Below, in pieces: positions 6,434 through 6,652 of a DNA stretch of 6,652 nt; position 1 is the stretch's first letter, and every line of letters begins with the position of its first letter. A program made the translations under genes and the position numbers. The notes beneath the pieces were generated by a model. It saw only the letters and a program-made list of their open reading frames with translations. It made no database searches and was not told the DNA's origin. Source of the DNA: an uncultured bacterium (GTDB taxonomy: Bacteria; Bacteroidota; Bacteroidia; Chitinophagales; Chitinophagaceae); the NCBI GenBank assembly GCA_903957405.1, contig CAJBPC010000378.1, forward strand, positions 1 to 6,652, read 5' to 3'.

Positions 6434-6622
6434 TTAATCCTCATCCGGCGCACCGGGACGGTACATCATCAGCAATCCGAATAGCAGGAAGGCCAGCCCG
6501 GAATATAGGCTTATCGCTTTCCCGGTTTCGGCCGACGTCAGGTAGCCGACAAGCACCAGCACCGCCATGATCGAGAAGAAGAGCCCTATGATGAACCTGA
6601 GATTGGTAAATCGGTTATACAT
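6434..6622 (-). CDS. Small two-helix membrane protein of unknown function
   Basis: The product has 62 residues. MYNRFTNLRF precedes a first hydrophobic helix (about 10-28, IIGLFFSIMAVLVLVGYL). A short polar loop (TSAETGKA) and a second helix (about 37-53, ISLYSGLAFLLFGLLMM) follow, then a charged tail YRPGAPDED. The positive N-terminus and acidic tail fit a helical hairpin in the inner membrane, with the first helix acting as an uncleaved anchor. The gene converges on aspS and shares its terminator. Only 30 bp upstream lie in the window (A+T-rich, no clear promoter motif or Shine-Dalgarno). I do not recognise a named family. The coherent hydrophobic pattern, the ATG start and the terminator placement support a real gene. 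Confidence 0.75.
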   Translation of the reverse strand: MYNRFTNLRFIIGLFFSIMAVLVLVGYLTSAETGKAISLYSGLAFLLFGLLMMYRPGAPDED

Positions 6623-6652
6623 GCGCGTTAGTTTAATAAAACAGCCAATTAA

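Overview
The window looks like a chromosomal segment of a member of the Bacteroidota, possibly of the Chitinophaga branch. This rests on three things. The AspRS and the three cluster proteins read like Bacteroidota versions. The genes lack Shine-Dalgarno sequences. Two plus-strand genes are preceded by TAnnTTTG, the Bacteroidota -7 promoter motif. The genus-level placement is a guess. Base composition is near half G+C. No tRNA, rRNA, CRISPR array or insertion sequence was recognised.

Layout: positions 1-120 (minus) hold a fragment of a DUF1415-like gene, broken by an in-frame TAG and lacking room for its N-terminal half. A strong hairpin (137-174) separates it from a three-gene minus-strand cluster. 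That cluster is transcribed in the order circularly permuted ATP-grasp protein (3779-2331), alpha-E protein (2120-1176), transglutaminase-like protein (1162-221). A 210-bp non-coding gap lies between the first two genes and only 13 bp between the last two. Positions 3780-3976 are an A+T-rich divergent intergenic region. On the plus strand there follow a three-helix membrane protein of unknown function (3977-4411) and aspS, aspartyl-tRNA synthetase (4502-6334), each with its own -7-like motif. aspS ends at a 12-bp-stem bidirectional terminator and converges on a minus-strand gene for a 62-residue two-helix membrane protein (6622-6434).

Function: the ATP-grasp, alpha-E and transglutaminase-like trio is a recurrent bacterial gene neighbourhood, predicted from comparative genomics to make or modify a peptide by ATP-dependent amide-bond formation, with the papain-like transglutaminase fold acting as a peptidase or amide-transfer enzyme. 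Its substrate is still unknown. This is the closest thing in the window to an incompletely described system. The Anbu proteasome-like peptidase that often accompanies the trio is not in the window; the DUF1415 remnant lies downstream instead. The plus-strand genes are housekeeping (aspS) or unassigned membrane proteins, with no evident link to the cluster.
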